A DNA stretch of 64,000 bases from Shewanella metallivivens (GCF_028750675.1 NZ_JAQQPZ010000006.1:95875-159874), one strand, 5' to 3'. Positions 28,273 through 38,841 are shown, counted from the stretch's first letter. A program made the numbers and translations. The notes: generated by a model not told the origin, from the sequence alone.

Positions 28273-29061
28273 ATGGTTATTTTTTCAGCTGCTGCGATGT
28301 TTTTTTATTGCATCGCATTAATTTTGGTCACCAGTAGGCTGTTTCATGCCCAAGGTCCGAACCGTAAAGCGGTCATGGTCGCGTCTAGCATTGCCGTCGT
28401 CCTTCATGGCTTTGCACTGTCTAACGCTATTTTTACCCTTGATGGGCAAAACTTCAGCTTAACGAATGTTATCTCATTGGTTAACTGGATTATCGCACTC
28501 GCGTTTACCATCACTATGCCGCGTCTTAAAGTGATTGTTGTGGTGCCTGTGGTTTATGCCTGTTCGGTATTGTCGGTTGCCCTACTTTGGCTCTTGCCGC
28601 CGCAGTATATGACTCATTTTGATTTACACCCCGAACTGCTTGCTCACGTTGTATTGTCACTGATGGCGTATAGCGCCATGATGATTGCGGCTTTATACGC
28701 CATTCAACTTTGGTTTATTCAAAACAAACTGAAAAAGAAGCAAATGATGATGAGCCCCGCAATGCCACCGTTAATGACGGTAGAAAAGCAGCTGTATCAT
28801 CTGATTATTATTGGTTTTGTATTATTAAGCCTATCTTTAATCACCGGTTTTGTGTTTTTAGAAGACATGTTTGTTGACGGTAAAGGCCATAAAGCCGTGT
28901 TATCGATGGTAGCTTGGGTGGTCTATGCCATTATGTTGTGGCAACAATATACCGTAGGCTGTAGAATCCGTACCGCTGTTATCTATAGTTTATCTGGTGC
29001 CGGATTACTTTCATTAGCCTACTTTGGCGCAAGAATTGTTAAAGAGCTGATATTAAACTAA
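28273..29061 (+). CDS. YpjD-type inner-membrane protein (CcsA/cytochrome c assembly-like)
   Basis: A 262-residue polytopic membrane protein with about eight helices. Location beside ffh and upstream of a YfjD-type gene matches E. coli ypjD. The family is related to the CcsA/CcmC cytochrome c assembly proteins; here LLAHVVLSLMAYSAMMIAALYAIQLW and a late GHKAVLSMVAWVVYAIMLW keep His residues of that fold. The WWD tryptophan motif of true haem handlers is not obvious. Molecular role is unknown. Divergent from ffh by about 295 bp that contain no other gene I can support. Confidence 0.8.
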   Translation: MVIFSAAAMFFYCIALILVTSRLFHAQGPNRKAVMVASSIAVVLHGFALSNAIFTLDGQNFSLTNVISLVNWIIALAFTITMPRLKVIVVVPVVYACSVLSVALLWLLPPQYMTHFDLHPELLAHVVLSLMAYSAMMIAALYAIQLWFIQNKLKKKQMMMSPAMPPLMTVEKQLYHLIIIGFVLLSLSLITGFVFLEDMFVDGKGHKAVLSMVAWVVYAIMLWQQYTVGCRIRTAVIYSLSGAGLLSLAYFGARIVKELILN

Positions 29062-29126
29062 TTAAGTTATTTATTCTTTAGGTAGCCACTCGCATCTCAT
29101 TGAATCATCAATAAGATAACTTGACA

Positions 29127-29157
29127 CTAACAGCCATTCATAAATAATGGCTGTTAG
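29127..29157. repeat. 12-bp inverted repeat between ypjD- and yfjD-type genes
   Basis: CTAACAGCCATT and AATGGCTGTTAG pair perfectly around a 7-nt loop, 45 bp before the yfjD-type start. There is no T run after it, so it is either a weak terminator or an mRNA hairpin between the two genes. Confidence 0.5.
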
Positions 29158-29201
29158 GATTATATACATTGGTGTTATTTCACTAATTTTACTGTACTTT
29201 A

Positions 29202-30500
29202 ATGGGGCCCTTTTTGGACGCTATATCTACCAGCGCACTCCTTATTTTTCTTCTAGTGTTGATTATCATTTCTGCCTACTTCTCAGGTTCAGAAACGGCA
29301 ATGATGAGTCTAAACCGCTACCGCTTACGCCATCTTGCAGGCAATGGACACAAAGGTGCTCAACGTGCGTTAAAGATGCTCGACCGCCCAGACAGACTGA
29401 TTGGTTTAATTCTTATTGGTAATAACCTAGTCAACATTTTAGCCTCTGCTATTGCGACCATTGTGGGGATGCGTTTGTTCGGCGATATGGGAGTTGCGAT
29501 TGCGACTGGCGTGCTCACCCTCGTAGTATTAGTTTTTGCTGAAGTGACACCAAAAACCTTTGCAGCATTACATCCAGAACGTATCGCCTTTCCTTCTAGT
29601 ATTTTATTAGGCTGGTTGTTAGTTTTATTATCGCCTTTAGTTAAGATCATCAATTTAATTACCTCTGGCTTTTTACGTTTAATGGGCATTAAAACAGTAA
29701 AAACCAGTGATGCATTAAGTCAGGAAGAGCTTCGTACAGTAGTGCATGAAGCTGGTGCCTTGATCCCTCAGCGTCACCAAGAGATGCTCTTGTCTATTCT
29801 TGATTTAGAAAAAGTCACCGTCGAAGACATTATGATTTCACGTGCAGATATTTACGCCATCAATGTTAATGATGACTTTAAACTCATTAATAAAATGGTG
29901 ATTCAAAGTCCTCACACCCGCGTGTTGGTGTATCGTGACAATATTGACGATGCGGTAGGCTTTATTCATTTGCGTGATGCGCTAAGGTTACAGTCCAAAG
30001 AGCAATTCAGTAAATCCTCTTTATTACGTGCCGTTAAAGAATTGTACTTCATCCCAGAAGGCACTCCGCTAAACGTACAGCTGTCTAACTTTCAGCATAA
30101 TAAAGAACGTATAGGCTTAGTGGTTGATGAATATGGTGATATTCAAGGACTGGTGACCTTAGAAGACATTTTAGAAGAAATTGTTGGTGACTTTACCACT
30201 TCAATGATCGCGACACCCAGTGAAGACATTAACATTCAGCAAGACGGCAGCTTCTTAATCGATGCGACAATTAACATCCGCGATCTCAATAAAGAAATGA
30301 AATGGGACTTACCTATTGATGGCCCCAAAACATTAAATGGTCTGATTATTGAATTTCTTGAAGACATTCCTGCAGCCAGCACCAGCTTACATATAGCCGG
30401 TTATCATATTGAAGTTGTAGAAGTGGCTGACAATATGATTAAAACAGCAAGAGTGCTACCCAGCAATCTAGAGCCTGTTGAAACTGATGACGATGAGTAA
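29202..30500 (+). CDS. CNNM/CorB-type transporter or sensor (YfjD)
   Basis: An inner-membrane protein of 432 residues: a DUF21 (CNNM) membrane domain at about 8-190 with ISAYFSGSETAMMSLNRYRLRHL and IGLILIGNNLVNILASA; paired CBS domains at about 205-330 with MISRADIYAI and GLVVDEYGDIQGLVTLEDILEEIVGDF; and a CorC/HlyC C-terminal domain from about 340. It aligns along its length with E. coli YfjD. Members are linked to Mg2+/Co2+ export or sensing. The ATG has no clear SD; a TTG four codons later is an alternative. Confidence 0.87.
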   Translation: MGPFLDAISTSALLIFLLVLIIISAYFSGSETAMMSLNRYRLRHLAGNGHKGAQRALKMLDRPDRLIGLILIGNNLVNILASAIATIVGMRLFGDMGVAIATGVLTLVVLVFAEVTPKTFAALHPERIAFPSSILLGWLLVLLSPLVKIINLITSGFLRLMGIKTVKTSDALSQEELRTVVHEAGALIPQRHQEMLLSILDLEKVTVEDIMISRADIYAINVNDDFKLINKMVIQSPHTRVLVYRDNIDDAVGFIHLRDALRLQSKEQFSKSSLLRAVKELYFIPEGTPLNVQLSNFQHNKERIGLVVDEYGDIQGLVTLEDILEEIVGDFTTSMIATPSEDINIQQDGSFLIDATINIRDLNKEMKWDLPIDGPKTLNGLIIEFLEDIPAASTSLHIAGYHIEVVEVADNMIKTARVLPSNLEPVETDDDE

Positions 30501-30508
30501 TCACTTTC

Positions 30509-30563
30509 AATAATTAACTCACAAAAAAGGCGCTTATTGCGCCTTTTTTGTGAGTTAATTATT
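30509..30563 (+). terminator. Very long terminator hairpin of the yfjD-type gene
   Basis: A 25-bp perfect stem (30509-30533 with 30539-30563) and 5-nt loop, GC-rich at the tip (AAAAAAGGCGC / GCGCCTTTTTT). The stem far exceeds what termination needs. Its outer end abuts the MITE-like element. Confidence 0.85.
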
Positions 30564-30827
30564 ATACCAATCGGCATTAGAATTTGCTCTTTTAGCGAAA
30601 GTTATCAGTGAGGTAGTCGAGGCGGCCTTTTGAGGGCATAGTGACTACATTAAGAAAGGCTAACAAAGAATACCACGCTGATAAATTCGCCCTTCGGGTC
30701 TGCGTCACAAACCCCATTACGGCTTCAAATGACTTTGATTTAGAATGACTACACCTGCAGTCATTTTCATTGTACTGGGTCTAGTGACGCAGCCTAAAAT
30801 AGATCACATTCTAATAAGGATTGGTAT
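30564..30827. mobile_element. MITE-like element, 264 bp, with imperfect 20-bp terminal inverted repeats
   Basis: The ends are ATACCAATC-N3-ATTAGAAT at 30564-30583 and the inverted copy at 30808-30827 (17 of 20 positions match). Inside lie the inverted pair CTGCGTCAC (30700-30708) and GTGACGCAG (30784-30792), and a local hairpin AATGACT...AGTCATT. There is no open frame that could be a transposase. TTA flanks both ends, a possible 2-3 bp target duplication. The right end runs into the TAA stop of the next gene. Confidence 0.6.
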
Positions 30828-31348
30828 TAACCACGAAGTTTTGCTTCGAGTGCGCGACGTTTATCGCGTGCAATAGGTTTAATCTCGGCTTCTAAGTTTT
30901 TTTCCCAGCCCAAAATAAAGTACAGCTCAGCCATTAAAAAGAATGGCCCAATTAATAACTGATTGATGTCATCCATAAAAGCGGGTTTGGCTTTTTCATA
31001 TTTATGGCCAACAAACTGAATAACCCAACCAATCACAAAAATAGTTATCGCAATCAAAAAGGGATGGTCGTTATGAACCACCTGCTCGGTGGTATAAAGA
31101 ACCGGTAAAATAAACAATACTAGCCCTAATGCTAGGCGGACATGAAGCAACATATAGTATGCAAGTACAACAACGGTGACAACCATTGCCAAACTTATCT
31201 GATAATCTTGCCACGTGACTCTTAGCGTGCCTAACATTAAAAATGCTGACCAAATAATCATGGGAACCCCAATAAAATGGGTGCGAATATTGTTAGGATT
31301 TAAGTGGACACTTTTATAAGTTGATAATTGCTCTACGGCCGATTTCAT
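30827..31348 (-). CDS. DUF962 / Mpo1-like membrane protein
   Basis: A 173-residue inner-membrane protein with about four helices. The opening LSTYKSVHLNPNNIRTHFIGVPMIIWSAF and later HPFLIAITIFVIGWVIQFVGHKYEKAKPAFMDDINQLLIGPFFLMAE are the signature of the DUF962/YGL010W family; the conserved His in NIRTHFIG and VGHKYE are visible. The yeast member Mpo1 is an Fe-dependent dioxygenase in sphingoid alpha-oxidation; the bacterial substrate is unknown. The TAA stop overlaps the terminal repeat of the adjacent MITE-like element, so the insertion may have fixed the 3' end. Confidence 0.85.
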   Translation of the reverse strand: MKSAVEQLSTYKSVHLNPNNIRTHFIGVPMIIWSAFLMLGTLRVTWQDYQISLAMVVTVVVLAYYMLLHVRLALGLVLFILPVLYTTEQVVHNDHPFLIAITIFVIGWVIQFVGHKYEKAKPAFMDDINQLLIGPFFLMAELYFILGWEKNLEAEIKPIARDKRRALEAKLRG

Positions 31349-31416
31349 TTTGAGTCTCGTTATATTAGTTGTTGTTATATTGTTAATCTAACCTAGTTTA
31401 ATTGCTTTTAAAAGAT

Positions 31417-31442
31417 ACAAAAAAAGGCGCCAGAGCGCCTTT
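31417..31442 (-). terminator. Terminator of the lepB-acpS operon
   Basis: Minus-strand stem AAAGGCGC/GCGCCTTT, loop TCTG, followed by a T tract, about 20 bp after the acpS stop. Confidence 0.88.
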
Positions 31443-31463
31443 AGCTAATCTAAGAGATGTGTT

Positions 31464-31844
31464 TTACCGCTCTAAAATCACTGTAGCAACGGCATAATGT
31501 TGCTCATCTGCAATGCTAATAAAGCCTTTATTACCACCAAGTTGTGTTAACCGCGCCTGAGCGCCATCGGTAAAACGAATAACCGGGGCGCCATTGGCAT
31601 CATTATCAATATGAATATGCTGAAACGACACTCCTCGGCCAATACCCGTGCCTAATGCTTTGGCTGCAGCTTCTTTTGCGGCAAATCGCTTTGCTAAAAA
31701 ACGCTCTGCTTGTGTAGACTGCAGGTATATCGCCAGTTCAGACGCAGTCAGTACCCGCTTAGCTAATCTGTCGCCTAAACGTTCACGCTGCTCATGTATC
31801 CGCGCTATCTCAACAATATCGGTACCAATCCCAACAATTGCCAT
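31464..31844 (-). CDS. acpS: Holo-[acyl-carrier-protein] synthase
   Basis: Transfers 4'-phosphopantetheine from CoA to the ACP serine. It has 126 residues, with the metal-binding opening GIGTDIVEIARI (Asp8) and the second motif RFAAKEAAAKALGTGIGRGV. The ATG overlaps the pdxJ stop by one base (TAATG), so it is coupled. Last gene of the lepB-rnc-era-recO-pdxJ-acpS operon, as in E. coli. Confidence 0.96.
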   Translation of the reverse strand: MAIVGIGTDIVEIARIHEQRERLGDRLAKRVLTASELAIYLQSTQAERFLAKRFAAKEAAAKALGTGIGRGVSFQHIHIDNDANGAPVIRFTDGAQARLTQLGGNKGFISIADEQHYAVATVILER

Positions 31845-32581
31845 TACTCGCCTCTGCGGCCTTCTAACATCAGCTTCTTCATATCACGCACTGCGGTTTC
31901 TAAGCCGTCAATCGCAGCACGCGCTATCACGGCATGGCCAATATTAAGCTCGTACAGTTCAGGAATGGCCGCAATGGCTTTAACATTATGATAATGCAGA
32001 CCATGGCCAGCATTCACCACTAAGCCTTTACTGTGCGCATATTTAGCCATTGCCGTAATACGCGCTAACTCTTGGGCTTGTTCAGCATCGGTTTGTGCAT
32101 CTGCATAGCAGCCTGTGTGGATTTCGATGTAAGGAGCACCAACTGCCACAGCTGCATCAATTTGGGTTTCATCTGCATCAATAAATAACGACACTTTAAT
32201 CCCCTCTGTGGCTAAACGAGACACCGCCGAAGAAATTTTATCTAGTTGCCCTGCAACATCGAGCCCACCTTCTGTGGTAAGTTCTTCGCGTTTTTCAGGA
32301 ACTAAACACGCATACGCAGGTTTAATATCACAAGCAATAGCAATCATTTCTTCAGTGACTGCAAACTCAAAATTCATGCGGGTTTTAAGGGTTTTAGCTA
32401 ATAAGTAAACATCGCGGTCTTGAATATGACGACGGTCTTCACGCAAATGAATCGTAATGCCATCGGCGCCAGCATGTTCAGCTACCGCAGCTGCATGTAT
32501 TGGGTCAGGGTAATTAGTGCCACGAGCCTGACGTAATGTAGCAATGTGATCGATGTTAATACCTAATAGAATTCCGCTCAC
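31844..32581 (-). CDS. pdxJ: Pyridoxine 5'-phosphate synthase
   Basis: Condenses 1-deoxyxylulose-5-P with aminoacetone-3-P to make pyridoxine phosphate. The GTG at 32581 is chosen: AAGGAG lies 6 bp upstream and the protein then begins (M)[21 protein letters not shown], like E. coli, with 245 residues. A longer frame to 32638 would add 19 residues without homology. [16 protein letters not shown] and HTGCYAD are visible. It overlaps acpS by one base. Confidence 0.95.
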   Translation of the reverse strand: MSGILLGINIDHIATLRQARGTNYPDPIHAAAVAEHAGADGITIHLREDRRHIQDRDVYLLAKTLKTRMNFEFAVTEEMIAIACDIKPAYACLVPEKREELTTEGGLDVAGQLDKISSAVSRLATEGIKVSLFIDADETQIDAAVAVGAPYIEIHTGCYADAQTDAEQAQELARITAMAKYAHSKGLVVNAGHGLHYHNVKAIAAIPELYELNIGHAVIARAAIDGLETAVRDMKKLMLEGRRGE

Positions 32582-32676
32582 ACCGAGCTCCTTAAAATTA
32601 ATAAACGAAGAGATAAGCTTAGAGTTAACCGTGTACAAAATGAATTGTACTTGCTTAACGCCATAATACGAAAAGC

Positions 32677-33396
32677 TTATTGTGCATTTTTAGTAAATAA
32701 CTGCCGGCTTAACAGCGGCTTGCCACCTAATAAGGGGGTTAATAAATAACGCATCAAACCTTTAGCTTGATTAAGGTGTTCGGTTTGCAGTTGTTGTACA
32801 GCTAATGCCGTTAACATTGCACCACTTAACTGGCCTTTACCGTGTGTAAACCCCTCTTTATGCTGCATTACAGGTAAAAAGCCACTTTCGGCAACAAAGC
32901 GATAGCTGCAATCAGCAGTTAATGCATTACCGAGCGAGTCATAACTCAATGACGGAAAAGCGCCTAATTCAAGCAGCAATGCCATTTCGAAATAACGTAA
33001 ATGACTGGAGCAAAAACCTTTGGCAAGTGACATCAACGCGCGGTGATAATCTATAAATAGCCCTTCGGCTTGATGCTCTACTGACAACAATCTCACTAAT
33101 AACTCATTTAAATAAAAGCCAGAATACAGGCTATTACCCACTAACGGCATTGCAGGTGCAGCGGCTTCTATTTGAGTAATGGTTTTTAAACCGAGATTTT
33201 TGGCTTCAGATTGGGCACTGAACTGAATAATGAGAGGTTGAAAAGGCTGTAAAATACTTTTGATTGAACGTTTACCTGTGCCTACTCGCGTTACGGCATC
33301 AACACGACCGACGCCTTCTATCAATAAATTGACAATCACACTCGATTCACGAAAAGGACGGTGATGCAACACATAGCCACGTTTCATGGTGGCCAT
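32677..33396 (-). CDS. recO: DNA repair protein RecO
   Basis: Loads RecA on SSB-coated single-stranded DNA with RecR and anneals strands. It has 239 residues: N-terminal OB fold ([29 protein letters not shown] and [12 protein letters not shown]) and a helical C-terminal part ([16 protein letters not shown]). The zinc cysteine cluster seen in some RecO proteins is absent, as in E. coli. It follows era by 33 bp in the same operon. Confidence 0.94.
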   Translation of the reverse strand: MATMKRGYVLHHRPFRESSVIVNLLIEGVGRVDAVTRVGTGKRSIKSILQPFQPLIIQFSAQSEAKNLGLKTITQIEAAAPAMPLVGNSLYSGFYLNELLVRLLSVEHQAEGLFIDYHRALMSLAKGFCSSHLRYFEMALLLELGAFPSLSYDSLGNALTADCSYRFVAESGFLPVMQHKEGFTHGKGQLSGAMLTALAVQQLQTEHLNQAKGLMRYLLTPLLGGKPLLSRQLFTKNAQ

Positions 33397-33429
33397 GCCT
33401 ATAGCATAACGCTAAACAAGGTTGGCGAC

Positions 33430-34434
33430 TTAGTCTTCGCCATAACCTAAGCTTCTTAAGGCGCGCTCATCATCAGCCCAGCCAGACTTCACTTTTACCC
33501 AGACTTCAAGAAACACTTTATTATCAAATAAGGTTTCCATATCAAGACGTGATTGAGTTGCAATCGTGCGAATACGCTCGCCCTTATTACCAATCACCAT
33601 ACGCTTTTGCCCTTCACGCTCAACTAAGATCAGTGCGTTAATTTGATAAACACCATTGTCCATCATTTTAAACTGCTCAATCTCAACCGTCGCATCATAA
33701 GGCAGTTCGTCACCAAGGAAACGCATGAGCTTTTCTCGGACAATTTCAGACGCCATAAAACGCTGCGAACGATCAGTCACATAGTCTTCAGGGAAGTAGA
33801 ACGGGGCTTCAGGTAGCGACTCGCGAGCCATATCCAAAATGCGCTGAACGTTAGTGCCTTTGCTTGCTGATATCGGTAATATTTCGTCAAAGTCAAACTT
33901 TTGCGCTAACTCCGTTAAATATGGGAACAAGGCTTCTTTATCTTTAATGTTATCAACTTTGTTGATGGCTAAGACAATTTTACGATCGTCATTACGGTGT
34001 TGAAGCTTTTTCAATACCATCTCATCGTCAGCGGTCCACGTCATGCCGTCAACCACAAAGATAACCATGGCAACATCAGCTAACGAACTTGCCGCTGCGC
34101 GGTTCATTAAGCGATTAATGGCACGTTTTTCTTCAATGTGTAAACCGGGAGTATCAATAAACACAATTTGCTTAGGACCATCAGTATGGATCCCCATAAT
34201 ACGATGACGTGTCGTTTGCGGTTTTTTGGAGGTGATACTGACTTTTTGACCAAGCAACTTGTTCAAAAGTGTCGATTTACCCACATTTGGCCGACCGACA
34301 ATCGCTACCATGCCACAATAAGTAACATCATATTGTGCGGCGGCAGTTGGCGCTGCTTGGTTCATCCTTGCCAGCAGTTCATCTAAGCTAGGTTCTTGTT
34401 CAGTACCCGCTGGCAAGTCTGTTTTTTTTGTCAT
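33430..34434 (-). CDS. era: GTPase Era
   Basis: A GTPase that binds 16S rRNA near its 3' end during 30S maturation. It has 334 residues: the P-loop GRPNVGKST at 47-55, [18 protein letters not shown] and a KH domain at the C-terminus ([14 protein letters not shown]). Compared with E. coli Era (301) it carries about 35 extra N-terminal residues (polar, Ala/Gln rich). The ATG overlaps the rnc stop (ATGA), which supports the long form. Confidence 0.95.
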   Translation of the reverse strand: MTKKTDLPAGTEQEPSLDELLARMNQAAPTAAAQYDVTYCGMVAIVGRPNVGKSTLLNKLLGQKVSITSKKPQTTRHRIMGIHTDGPKQIVFIDTPGLHIEEKRAINRLMNRAAASSLADVAMVIFVVDGMTWTADDEMVLKKLQHRNDDRKIVLAINKVDNIKDKEALFPYLTELAQKFDFDEILPISASKGTNVQRILDMARESLPEAPFYFPEDYVTDRSQRFMASEIVREKLMRFLGDELPYDATVEIEQFKMMDNGVYQINALILVEREGQKRMVIGNKGERIRTIATQSRLDMETLFDNKVFLEVWVKVKSGWADDERALRSLGYGED

Positions 34435-35111
34435 TTATTCAGTAACTCCAATACCTGAGCAGCAGCAAGCTGTTCAGCTTTTCTTCTAGAACTTGCCACA
34501 CCAGTGACAACCTCATTTAATTCAGTAATTTTACATTCAACCGTAAAAGTTTGATCATGCGCTTCACCTTCAACGGCCACGACTTGGTAGTCTGGTAACG
34601 GTTTTTTAAAGCCTTGGAGGTGTTCTTGTAAAATCGTTTTAGGATCTTTTTGATTTATCCCAGGTTTTATTTTAGCTAAACGTTCAGCATACCAAGTCAG
34701 TAATAATTTACGGCATACTTCAAGATCGGCATCAAGGTATATGGCACCAATGATGGCCTCTACGGCATCAGCTAAAATGGATTCACGTCTAAATCCACCA
34801 CTTTTTAACTCACCAGGGCCTAAATATAAGTAATCACCCAGTTTAAACTCTTTTGCAATTAAAGTGAGCGTGTCACCTTTGACTAAGGTGGCGCGCATGC
34901 GGCTTAAGTCGCCTTCAGTCGCTTTAGGGAACTGGTGATATAATGCATCTGAAATGACTATCGATAAAATCGAATCACCTAAAAACTCCAAACGTTCATT
35001 ATGTTTATTGGCTGCGCTACGATGTGTTAACGCCTGCGCCAACAACTCGATGTTATTAAACTCATATCCTAAAGTGCGGCATAAGCGCGGCAAGTTTTTT
35101 ATGGGTTCCAT
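34431..35111 (-). CDS. rnc: Ribonuclease III
   Basis: A double-strand-specific endoribonuclease for rRNA and mRNA processing. From the ATG at 35111 it has 226 residues, the E. coli length. The catalytic signature [12 protein letters not shown] lies near 38-49, and a second acidic cluster in [16 protein letters not shown]. The dsRNA-binding domain is at about 155-225 ([10 protein letters not shown]...[16 protein letters not shown]). The ATG overlaps the lepB stop (TGATG); a TTG one codon earlier is the only alternative. Its stop overlaps era. Confidence 0.96.
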   Translation of the reverse strand: MEPIKNLPRLCRTLGYEFNNIELLAQALTHRSAANKHNERLEFLGDSILSIVISDALYHQFPKATEGDLSRMRATLVKGDTLTLIAKEFKLGDYLYLGPGELKSGGFRRESILADAVEAIIGAIYLDADLEVCRKLLLTWYAERLAKIKPGINQKDPKTILQEHLQGFKKPLPDYQVVAVEGEAHDQTFTVECKITELNEVVTGVASSRRKAEQLAAAQVLELLNK

Positions 35112-36025
35112 CAATGTATTCCACCTGCTCTTTCAAAACGCACACCGGTAGGGACCCAAGTAGGTAACCAATCATCAGGGGTGCGTTCAAACTCAAAACT
35201 AATCCAAATAGCCACCGCCTTACCTACGAGGTTTTCTTCAGGCACAAAGCCCCAAAAACGGCTGTCGGTACTATTATCACGGTTATCGCCCATAGCAAAA
35301 TACATGCCTTTGGGAACCAAGAACTCACCGGCTTGCATGCCTGGTTGAGGATAAAAATGTTGTCTAAAATCAGGGCGTGACGGGTTAATTAAAATATCAT
35401 GATTAACCTCACCTAATTGCTCATTTAAACGGATCAATGGCACGCCATTTTGGCTAAATTCACCGCGATTAAGCTCTGTGTGTTCAATCAGTTTGGGCGC
35501 GGCGCAATCCTTACCCGTATCACACGCTTCTTGAATCATTAACTGCTTGTTACGATATATAATTTTGTCACCTGGAAGACCGACAACCCGCTTAATGTAG
35601 TCAATTTTTGGGTTTTCAGGGTATTTGAATACAAATATATCTCCGCGCTCTGGCTCTCCGGTTTCAACTAATTTACTTCGCCATACTGGGTCACGTAAAC
35701 CATAGCTGAATTTCTCAACCAAAATAAAATCGCCCACTAACAATGTTGGCATCATTGAGCCTGAGGGGATCTGAAATGGCTCGTAAATAAACGAACGCAA
35801 TATCATCACAAACGCGATCACGGGAAAAATAGAATGGGCTGTTTCGACTAAAATGGGTTCACGGACAATTTTGTCGATGGCTTCTTCGCTTAGCTCACTC
35901 GCATTAGCTTGAGCTAATTCGAGTTTCTCACGGCGTTTAGGCGCAAAAAAGATCACGTCAACCAACCAGATAAGACCACTACCTAAGGTTACGAGCACTA
36001 AAATAAGTGAAAAATAGGCTGCCAT
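35111..36025 (-). CDS. lepB: Signal peptidase I
   Basis: Cleaves signal peptides at the periplasmic face of the inner membrane. It has 304 residues with two N-terminal membrane helices (about 5-26 and 63-80). The catalytic Ser90 lies in [10 protein letters not shown] and Lys145 in [12 protein letters not shown]; box [15 protein letters not shown] follows. These match E. coli Ser91 and Lys146. GGAG lies 11 bp before the ATG. It follows lepA after a terminator, and leads the lepB-acpS operon. Confidence 0.96.
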   Translation of the reverse strand: MAAYFSLILVLVTLGSGLIWLVDVIFFAPKRREKLELAQANASELSEEAIDKIVREPILVETAHSIFPVIAFVMILRSFIYEPFQIPSGSMMPTLLVGDFILVEKFSYGLRDPVWRSKLVETGEPERGDIFVFKYPENPKIDYIKRVVGLPGDKIIYRNKQLMIQEACDTGKDCAAPKLIEHTELNRGEFSQNGVPLIRLNEQLGEVNHDILINPSRPDFRQHFYPQPGMQAGEFLVPKGMYFAMGDNRDNSTDSRFWGFVPEENLVGKAVAIWISFEFERTPDDWLPTWVPTGVRFERAGGIH

Positions 36026-36149
36026 TACTGATTTATCTCCTGCAGGATGTTGGTGTTTGCATTGCTCGGGCTAAGTACCCAAGGTAACTCAATCCAGTAT
36101 GGTGATTCACTTGCAAACATTCACCCTGTTGAGTGTTACAAAATATATA

Positions 36150-36186
36150 ATAAAAATAACGATAACGCCGCAATACGCGGCGTTAT
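36150..36186 (-). terminator. Terminator between lepA and lepB
   Basis: On the minus strand ATAACGCCGC pairs with GCGGCGTTAT around a 5-nt loop, followed by CGTTATTTTTATT. It lies about 28 bp after the lepA stop, so lepB may have its own promoter. Confidence 0.8.
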
Positions 36187-36213
36187 TAAGAAAACTAAAT
36201 CAATTAATTATTA

Positions 36214-38004
36214 TTAATCGTTTAGTTTAAGTACCGCTAAAAATGCCTCTTGTGGCACTTCAACGTTACCGACTTGCTTCATGCGCTTTTTACCTTCTTT
36301 CTGCTTATTTAGCAGTTTCTTCTTACGCGAAACATCACCACCATAACATTTGGCGGTAACGTCTTTACGTAATGCTTTAATGGTTGAGCGAGCAATAATC
36401 TGGCTACCGACAGCGGCCTGAATCGCAATATCAAACATTTGGCGCGGAATTAATTCTTTCATTTTTTCAACAAGCGCTAAACCACGATGACGAATGTTAG
36501 AGCGGTGAATAATCATCGCTAACGCATCAACACGATCGCCGTTGATCAAAATGTCTAAACGCACCATGTCTGCAGTGTCGAAACGAATAAAGTTATATTC
36601 AAGTGACGCATAACCTCGACTGGTCGATTTTAGACGGTCAAAAAAGTCCATAACCACTTCAGCCATTGGCAAGTGGTATGTTACAGCCACTTGGTTACCG
36701 TGATACACCATATTAGTTTGCGAACCACGCTTTTCAACACAAAGTGTGATCACATTACCTAGGTATTCTTTAGGTACTAAGATGTTGGCTTCAACGATTG
36801 GCTCACGCAGTTCTTCAATATTATTCAGTGCTGGTAAATCCGATGGATTATCAACATAAACGATATCACCATTGGTCATTACGACTTCATAGACTACGGT
36901 AGGAGCTGTGGTGATTAAATCAAGATTATATTCGCGCTCTAAACGCTCTTGAACAATCTCCATGTGGAGTAAGCCCAAGTAACCAATACGGAAACCAAAA
37001 CCAAGTGCGCTTGATGTCTCTGGTTCAAAAAACAGTGATGCATCGTTCAAACTTAATTTGTTTAGTGCATCGCGGAAGTTTTCGTACTCGTCAGTAGAAA
37101 TAGGGAATACACCAGCATAAACCTGCGGCGTGACCTTTTGGAAACCTGGTAACGGTTTTTCAGCACCATTTTTAGCATGGGTTAAGGTGTCACCTACAGG
37201 TGCGCCATGGATTTCTTTAATGCCCGAAATCACATAACCCACTTCACCAGCACGTAGCTCTGGTTCATCTTGCTGTTTAGGCGTGAAAATACCTACACGG
37301 TCAGCATTGTAGTTTTGACCGGTTGACATCACTTTAAACTTGTCGCCTTTCTTTAATACGCCGTGCTTAATGCGCACTAACGACACAACACCTAAATAAG
37401 CATCAAACCATGAGTCGATAATCAAGGCTTGTAACGGGGCGTTTTCATCACCTTCTGGAGGTGGGATCTTAGCGATAATTTCTTCTAAGACGAGATCAAC
37501 ACCAATACCGGTTTTAGCTGAACAACGCACGGCATCCTTGGCATCAATACCTACAATGTCTTCAATTTCTGCGGCTACACGTTCAGGCTCAGCTTGAGGT
37601 AAGTCGATTTTGTTAAGGACTGGCACAACATCTAGATTCATATCTAGTGCGGTATAGCAGTTTGCTAATGTTTGCGCTTCAACACCTTGACCCGCATCAA
37701 CAACTAATAATGCACCTTCACAGGCAGCAAGCGAACGCGATACTTCATAAGAGAAGTCAACGTGACCTGGAGTGTCAATAAAGTTTAATTGGTAGGTATT
37801 ACCATCTTTTGCATGGTAATCAAGGGTAACACTTTGGGCTTTAATCGTAATGCCACGCTCACGTTCTAGATCCATTGAATCTAAAACCTGTGCAGCCATT
37901 TCACGGTCAGTTAAGCCGCCACATACCTGGATCAGGCGATCGGATAAAGTTGATTTACCATGGTCGATATGGGCAATAATCGAGAAGTTTCTAATGTGTT
38001 TCAT
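36214..38004 (-). CDS. lepA: Elongation factor 4 (LepA)
   Basis: A ribosome-associated GTPase related to EF-G, involved in ribosome biogenesis and initiation. It has 596 residues: GTPase motifs [18 protein letters not shown] and NKIDLP; domain II; domains III and V-like; and the unique C-terminal domain ending [34 protein letters not shown]. The ATG has a weak SD. The operon order lepA-lepB is as in E. coli. Confidence 0.97.
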   Translation of the reverse strand: MKHIRNFSIIAHIDHGKSTLSDRLIQVCGGLTDREMAAQVLDSMDLERERGITIKAQSVTLDYHAKDGNTYQLNFIDTPGHVDFSYEVSRSLAACEGALLVVDAGQGVEAQTLANCYTALDMNLDVVPVLNKIDLPQAEPERVAAEIEDIVGIDAKDAVRCSAKTGIGVDLVLEEIIAKIPPPEGDENAPLQALIIDSWFDAYLGVVSLVRIKHGVLKKGDKFKVMSTGQNYNADRVGIFTPKQQDEPELRAGEVGYVISGIKEIHGAPVGDTLTHAKNGAEKPLPGFQKVTPQVYAGVFPISTDEYENFRDALNKLSLNDASLFFEPETSSALGFGFRIGYLGLLHMEIVQERLEREYNLDLITTAPTVVYEVVMTNGDIVYVDNPSDLPALNNIEELREPIVEANILVPKEYLGNVITLCVEKRGSQTNMVYHGNQVAVTYHLPMAEVVMDFFDRLKSTSRGYASLEYNFIRFDTADMVRLDILINGDRVDALAMIIHRSNIRHRGLALVEKMKELIPRQMFDIAIQAAVGSQIIARSTIKALRKDVTAKCYGGDVSRKKKLLNKQKEGKKRMKQVGNVEVPQEAFLAVLKLND

Positions 38005-38212
38005 TATGCTGCAATGACTACTACTAAATTTGATTAAAATTAAGGTGGCAAATTGTACCTGATTAGGGGGGCAATACCAATCAGATTCAGTAATAGTCTC
38101 TATTTTGCTCCTAAGAAGGGTTAAAATGCTATGTTTATAAGGGTAATTATAGTACGAATGGGGATCTGATAAAGCAGGATTTTATGGTTAACTAGTCTAA
38201 GTCATGGCTGAT

Positions 38213-38716
38213 TTAACCATTGCGAGCACTAATAACACCCACTTCTTGACCTAAATAGGCGATGATCACTGGCGACGCTTGAGCTTCTAATTTTGCGGCT
38301 AAGCGTTTGCCAATAATCCACGCAATTGAAGCACCGATCACCGCAAACACCATTGCTGATGTATTGGTATTCATATCTAACCCTACCGCAAGAATATGGC
38401 CAAATATCGCAAACATAAACAAACCAAACAACGGCAATAAATACACTAATGCTGCCGCTTTAATAATCACGCTTTCAGGTAAGCCGACTTTAAGTAAATC
38501 ACCTTGCTGACAAGGTTTATCAGCCGGCAATGAAAAGCGTTGAGTTTTTACTGAAAATGCCTTGGCAATGGTTGAGGTTCCGCAGTTTTCACTACTTGCG
38601 CAATGATTACAAGCGCTTTTTAATTCTACTTCGACAGTGGCCCAGCCTTGTTGATAATCAACCACACGGGCAATTTCTTCCATCATTGATGATTGTGAAA
38701 CTGTTGATTGGCTCAT
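38213..38716 (-). CDS. rseC: SoxR-reducing / sigma-E regulatory protein RseC
   Basis: An inner-membrane protein of up to 167 residues. The Cys cluster ACNHCASSENCG is near residue 34-45, and two membrane helices follow (about 84-106 and 120-136). RseC proteins are linked to SoxR reduction and modulation of sigma-E. The first ATG has no clear SD; ATGs at residues 11 and 12 would give a start that aligns better with E. coli RseC. It is separated from rseB by a hairpin and 171 bp, so it may be less tightly linked to the operon. Confidence 0.88.
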   Translation of the reverse strand: MSQSTVSQSSMMEEIARVVDYQQGWATVEVELKSACNHCASSENCGTSTIAKAFSVKTQRFSLPADKPCQQGDLLKVGLPESVIIKAAALVYLLPLFGLFMFAIFGHILAVGLDMNTNTSAMVFAVIGASIAWIIGKRLAAKLEAQASPVIIAYLGQEVGVISARNG

Positions 38717-38841
38717 ATTTAGACCTATAGCTTAAGATTGTTCAATACTAGCACAAAGTGAAATCACACCGTAGCGCCTTTAGAGTACCCTAGGTCGGTA
38801 TCTGTGAGACAAGCAGAAAGGAAGCATAAAAAGAAATAATC

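Noticed and set aside
38073-38150. Another ATACCAATC motif upstream of lepA as a third repeat unit
   Set aside because: Only a single end is present; I found no matching inverted end, just a short ATCAGAT/ATCTGAT pair.
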